A stretch of DNA of 7,057 bases from Candidatus Bathyarchaeota archaeon (GTDB lineage: Archaea; Thermoproteota; Bathyarchaeia; TCS64), in assembly GCA_030670015.1 (NCBI GenBank), contig DAOVCM010000042.1:1-7057 (forward strand), read 5' to 3'. A program made the translations under genes and the position numbers. Below, piece after piece: positions 5,357-7,057 of the stretch (its first letter is position 1; each line of letters begins with the position of its first letter). The notes under the pieces are model-generated. The model ran no database searches and had not been told where the DNA came from. It was given only the letters and a program-made list of their open reading frames with translations.

Positions 5357-5444
5357 GCTTTCACCCTTAAATAGAGCACTCATTTTCAACTTATAGGGTT
5401 TGTGCTGTATTTGTGTTGTTGCATGCGCGCGCGACTGGATAACG

Positions 5445-5585
5445 ATGCCGAGTGGAATCGAGATGTGGGTTCCACCCGAAAGAGCAGGCTATCCTGAGGG
5501 AGGGTTCAGAGAGTGGAGATGCTACAAGAACCCCGACGAGCCTAGCGAATACCACCTTGAGATCTATGTTCAAAGGCAAGGCTAA
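5445..5585 (+). CDS. Probable 46-aa protein of unknown function
   Basis: The frame from ATG 5445 to TAA 5583-5585 encodes IEMWVPPERAGYPEGGFR, WRCYKNPDEPSEY and an ending HLEIYVQRQG. Its composition (Trp, Tyr, Pro, Glu and an alternating HLEIYV strand) and codon choice look like a real globular protein more than the overlapping frames do. The frame opens as early as TTG 5400, but that part is a Cys/Val-rich stretch crossing a GCGCGCGCG tract and is probably not translated. No convincing ribosome binding site is present; ATG 5463 is a second possible start. It could be a complete microprotein or the tail of a longer lost gene. It is divergent from the anchored protein. No family was recognised. 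Confidence 0.4.
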   Translation: MPSGIEMWVPPERAGYPEGGFREWRCYKNPDEPSEYHLEIYVQRQG

Positions 5586-5826
5586 TCCCCGAAGCTATCT
5601 TCCCATCCCCCCATTTATTCCTCAACGAGAAATCGCCTTTCCCCAGCGCGTACTTACATTTACTCCATTCTGGAAGATGTATGTGTGTTTGTGTGTGTAG
5701 GGAGAGCGTGAGAGAGAGGGATTGAGGGAGTGGAGGAGAGATGAGGATTAGTGGGGGATGGAAGTAATGGAGAGAATGGGTTTGGATTTGGGGTAAAATT
5801 ATACCCCCACACACACATTTGATTTG
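5586..5826. repeat. Low-complexity GT / GA / CA stretch
   Basis: After a pyrimidine-rich part, TGTGTGTTTGTGTGTGT (5682-5698) leads into about 90 nt that is almost pure G, A and T with few C on the plus strand (5699-5788), then GGGGTA-AAATTA-TACCCC (5790-5807) and CACACACACA (5808-5817). TGTGTGTGT (5690-5698) can pair with ACACACACA (5809-5817), so the purine-rich part sits in the loop of a 9-bp stem. The open frames here on the minus strand translate to Pro/Ser/His/Thr-rich low complexity and are not credible genes. Confidence 0.6.
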
Positions 5827-6150
5827 TTAAACGTTTTTTATGAAACTGAAATTGATCTCCTTTACCTTGAGCCTCCACATCTTCTCGGGGGCTCCACCCC
5901 CTGTCTCTCGGTAGCCGTCCTGTGACAGGATACCCGCTTTCTCTAGTTCCGAGATGTGGTAGTAGAGACTCGACTTCGCCAGTTTCTCGTTGGACGCCGT
6001 CAGCGCTTCAAAGATCTCACCGCTACTCTTACGGTCTTCACCTATGATCTGGATGATCTTCCATCTAGTGGGGCAGTGTAATGCCTTGAAGTATACAAGG
6101 AACCGTTCCGCTTCCGAGTGGTGTCCACAGTCCGAGCAGCCACAATCCAT
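5827..6150 (-). CDS. Winged-helix regulator with N-terminal Cys/His cluster
   Basis: A 107-aa ArsR-like winged-helix DNA-binding protein. Numbered from ATG 6150, the N-terminus MDCGCSDCGHH holds C3, C5, C8, H10 and H11, a compact potential metal or Fe-S site. The wing-helix core follows: ALHCPTRWKIIQII (first helix, with a further Cys), SGEIFEALT, the recognition region KSSLYYHISELEKAGIL, then a wing GYRETGGGAPEKMWRL. The classic ArsR site ELCVC in helix 3 is absent, so any sensing would use the N-terminal cluster. GTG 6159 is another start (three extra residues); ATG 6150 fits better with TATAAAAG on the minus strand (6184-6177), about 31 nt away. It is divergent from a 50-aa Cys/His protein across a 40-bp palindrome, suggesting it represses both. 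A metal or redox role is inferred. Confidence 0.75.
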   Translation of the reverse strand: MDCGCSDCGHHSEAERFLVYFKALHCPTRWKIIQIIGEDRKSSGEIFEALTASNEKLAKSSLYYHISELEKAGILSQDGYRETGGGAPEKMWRLKVKEINFSFIKNV

Positions 6151-6155
6151 TATAT

Positions 6156-6195
6156 CCACTGTAATATTATCAAAACTTTTATAATAATATAGTGG
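6156..6195. promoter_or_regulatory. 40-bp imperfect palindrome, candidate operator and divergent promoter
   Basis: CCACTGTAATATTAT (6156-6170) and ATAATAATATAGTGG (6181-6195) are inverted repeats matching at 13 of 15 positions around a 10-bp centre CAAAACTTTT. The arms contain the TATA-type boxes of both divergent genes and end in CCACT/AGTGG, so a dimeric regulator bound here would cover both promoters. It reaches to within six bases of ATG 6150. Confidence 0.55.
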
Positions 6196-6220
6196 TCAAT
6201 AACTCAACGGAGAGATAACA

Positions 6221-6373
6221 ATGAGCGAATGTAAAACCTGTAGACACGCAAACGATGTCAAAGGATGCGCCTCAACACACGCAGAGACAGCCCTAAAACT
6301 ACTCGCCGAAGGAAAAGTAGACGAAGCCCAAAAAAACCTGGAAAGCCTCCAGGCCCACCTGAAACAGGAATAA
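6221..6373 (+). CDS. 50-aa Cys/His-rich small protein
   Basis: ATG 6221 to TAA 6371-6373. The N-terminal SECKTCRHANDVKGCASTH has C4-x2-C7, H9, C16 and H20, enough ligands for one Zn or another metal. Residues 20-50 form a helical hairpin (HAETALKLLAEGK, turn, VDEAQKNLESLQAHLK). GGAG eight bases before ATG is a good ribosome binding site, and a box around 6180-6191 would start transcription near 6207-6212. It is divergent from the Cys-cluster winged-helix regulator and shares its palindrome, so the two probably respond to the same signal. The coding strand is very poor in T (17 of 153 bases), unlike its neighbours. A T7 run follows. Possible roles are metal carrier or store, anti-regulator, or small stress protein; I do not recognise the family. 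Confidence 0.75.
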   Translation: MSECKTCRHANDVKGCASTHAETALKLLAEGKVDEAQKNLESLQAHLKQE

Positions 6374-6388
6374 CCCCTCTCATTCCAG

Positions 6389-6395
6389 TTTTTTT
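6389..6395 (+). terminator. T7 terminator after the 50-aa gene
   Basis: A run of seven T sixteen nt after the stop codon, without a hairpin, as typical for archaea. The rest of the gap up to 6494 holds only a GCGCGCG tract (6469-6475) and a TATA-like TATAAT (6489-6494) that could drive the next gene. Confidence 0.5.
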
Positions 6396-6494
6396 CTTCA
6401 TCCTTCAGTTAGCACGCGACGGCAGTATCTAGATTATAGTCCACGGAAAACGAAACAACAACTCTACAGCGCGCGTTAGGATGTTGCTATAATA

Positions 6495-6926
6495 GTTAAA
6501 AATGGTTTTTTTTGTTCTTTCGCCTTTTAGTTGGTGAAACGGACTTTATGATAAGGGTATCTTGGCCATTTTGAGAGATGGAAAGCACAGAACCTTTAGA
6601 CAGATACTCTCCGAGGTGGGGTTCTCCCACAACACTCTCAGACAACACTTGGACGAACTGGTGGATAGGGGCCTCGTCGCGAGGCGTAAGGAGCCCCGGA
6701 ATGGCCCGGGGAGGCGTCTTTTCACCTACGGACTGTCCAAAAGTGTCACTGAGAGGGCTGTATCCGCACTCTTGAACCCTTCCATGGGGTGGGTTACTGT
6801 CTCCTTCGAGGATCTGCGTCGCTATTGTAAGCGTGAGAAGGGGGGTTACTGCAAGGAGGTCAGAGGTCGTTGTACGCCTTTTTCGTGTTCTCAAATCATA
6901 AGATAAGGATTAAGACCATTTTTAAC
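6495..6926. repeat. 12-nt inverted repeat flanking the second winged-helix gene
   Basis: GTTAAAAATGGT (6495-6506) and its exact reverse complement ACCATTTTTAAC (6915-6926) bracket the gene at 6562-6906, the second copy starting eight bases after its stop. No target duplication or transposase is visible. The right copy also provides a T5 run that may end transcription. Confidence 0.4.
6562..6906 (+). CDS. Winged-helix protein with C-terminal C-x7-C-x6-C domain
   Basis: A 114-aa protein from TTG 6562. Residues 1-60 form a MarR/ArsR-like winged helix: helix LAILRDGK, RTFRQILSEVG, recognition helix SHNTLRQHLDELVDRGLV, and a basic wing RRKEPRNGPGRRLFTYGL. Residues 67-114 form a second domain with C89-x7-C97-x6-C104 within YCKREKGGYCKEVRGRC, plus C109, shared with the stand-alone protein at 2670-2843. 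The start is uncertain: the frame is open back to TGA 6535, there is no ATG, and AAGGG lies four bases before TTG. A GGTGA-led ATG at 6548 is in another frame and encodes only eight residues. The Cys domain may bind Zn or an Fe-S cluster and control DNA binding; this is inferred. The gene is transcribed alone. Confidence 0.7.
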   Translation: MAILRDGKHRTFRQILSEVGFSHNTLRQHLDELVDRGLVARRKEPRNGPGRRLFTYGLSKSVTERAVSALLNPSMGWVTVSFEDLRRYCKREKGGYCKEVRGRCTPFSCSQIIR

Positions 6927-6968
6927 CTAATTATTGAACTCGCACACGCGCGCTGTTTTGCATATTTA

Positions 6969-7055
6969 TTACATACCTTTTTGGTGCTGTCTGTTAATTG
7001 GTTGACTTTTCACTCCCATCTCTACTGGTATACCCATTATTCGTACGCCACTCTT
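6969..7055 (-). CDS. Possible partial gene at right edge
   Basis: The minus-strand frame entering at 7055 is open for 28 codons to TAA 6969-6971, reading KSGVRIMGIPVEMG and ending NRQHQKGM. It could be the 3' end of a gene that starts outside the window, or chance, because 28 codons is short. No family is visible. Apart from this, 6927-7057 shows only a CGCGCGC tract (6947-6953). Confidence 0.2.
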   Translation of the reverse strand, partial: KSGVRIMGIPVEMGVKSQPINRQHQKGM

Positions 7056-7057
7056 TG

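Noticed and set aside
5542..5878. Minus-strand frames of 72 and 90 codons over the low-complexity stretch
   Set aside because: They translate to Pro/Ser/His/Thr runs caused by the purine-rich plus strand and overlap the real winged-helix gene.
6495..6926. Insertion sequence around the second winged-helix gene
   Set aside because: No transposase, no target-site duplication and only 12-nt repeats; a regulator gene with flanking sites is equally likely.
300..6943. 11-nt repeat ATTGAACTCGC at 300-310 and 6933-6943 near both window ends
   Set aside because: Several chance 11-nt repeats are expected in 7 kb; no other features suggest element ends.
1..7057. CRISPR array, rRNA or complete transposon
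   Set aside because: No regularly spaced repeats, no rRNA-like conserved stretches and no transposase or integrase reading frame were seen on either strand.

Overview
The window looks like chromosomal DNA from an uncultured archaeon of moderate GC content. The evidence is indirect but consistent. AT-rich TATA-type boxes lie about 25-32 nt before several start codons, so some transcripts would be leaderless or nearly so. Where a ribosome binding site exists it is of the GGTGA/GGAG type. Gene ends are followed by bare runs of 5-8 T rather than bacterial hairpin terminators. The regulators are ribbon-helix-helix and winged-helix proteins of archaeal style. I cannot name the lineage. Genes are short, mostly single-gene units on both strands, with long gaps and several broken genes.

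Left edge (1-773): remnant of a GIY-YIG nuclease gene with two frame changes, a structured non-coding stretch, a degenerate tRNA whose D-arm is mostly missing (its C73 hints at histidine origin), and a 65-codon open stretch running in frame beyond the stop of the next gene. Region 774-2502: a NapH-like membrane 4Fe-4S protein (minus) is divergent from a tandem ribbon-helix-helix regulator (plus). They share a TATA region and a clean palindrome, TCATAC-ACG-GTATGA, over the regulator's start codon. A small cupin follows. Region 2503-3672: a 57-aa Cys-motif protein (minus) and a flavodoxin-fold iron-sulfur-flavoprotein-like protein (minus).

Region 3673-4876: a long gap with a broken two-helix membrane protein remnant, a RimJ/RimL-type acetyltransferase (plus), and a second gap. 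Region 4877-5826: a membrane-anchored extracytoplasmic protein of unknown family (minus), a probable 46-aa protein (plus), and a low-complexity GT/GA/CA stretch. Region 5827-6906: a winged-helix regulator with an N-terminal Cys/His cluster (minus) divergent from a 50-aa Cys/His-rich protein (plus), separated by a 40-bp imperfect palindrome, then a second winged-helix protein whose C-terminal C-x7-C-x6-C domain is about 58% identical to the stand-alone 57-aa protein at 2670-2843. The last 150 bases hold a possible partial gene.

The most interesting material is (1) the divergent Cys-cluster regulator and 50-aa Cys/His protein, which resembles a compact metal- or redox-responsive module, (2) the shared Cys domain found both fused to a winged helix and alone, and (3) repeated short alternating GCGCGC tracts, nearly all between genes.
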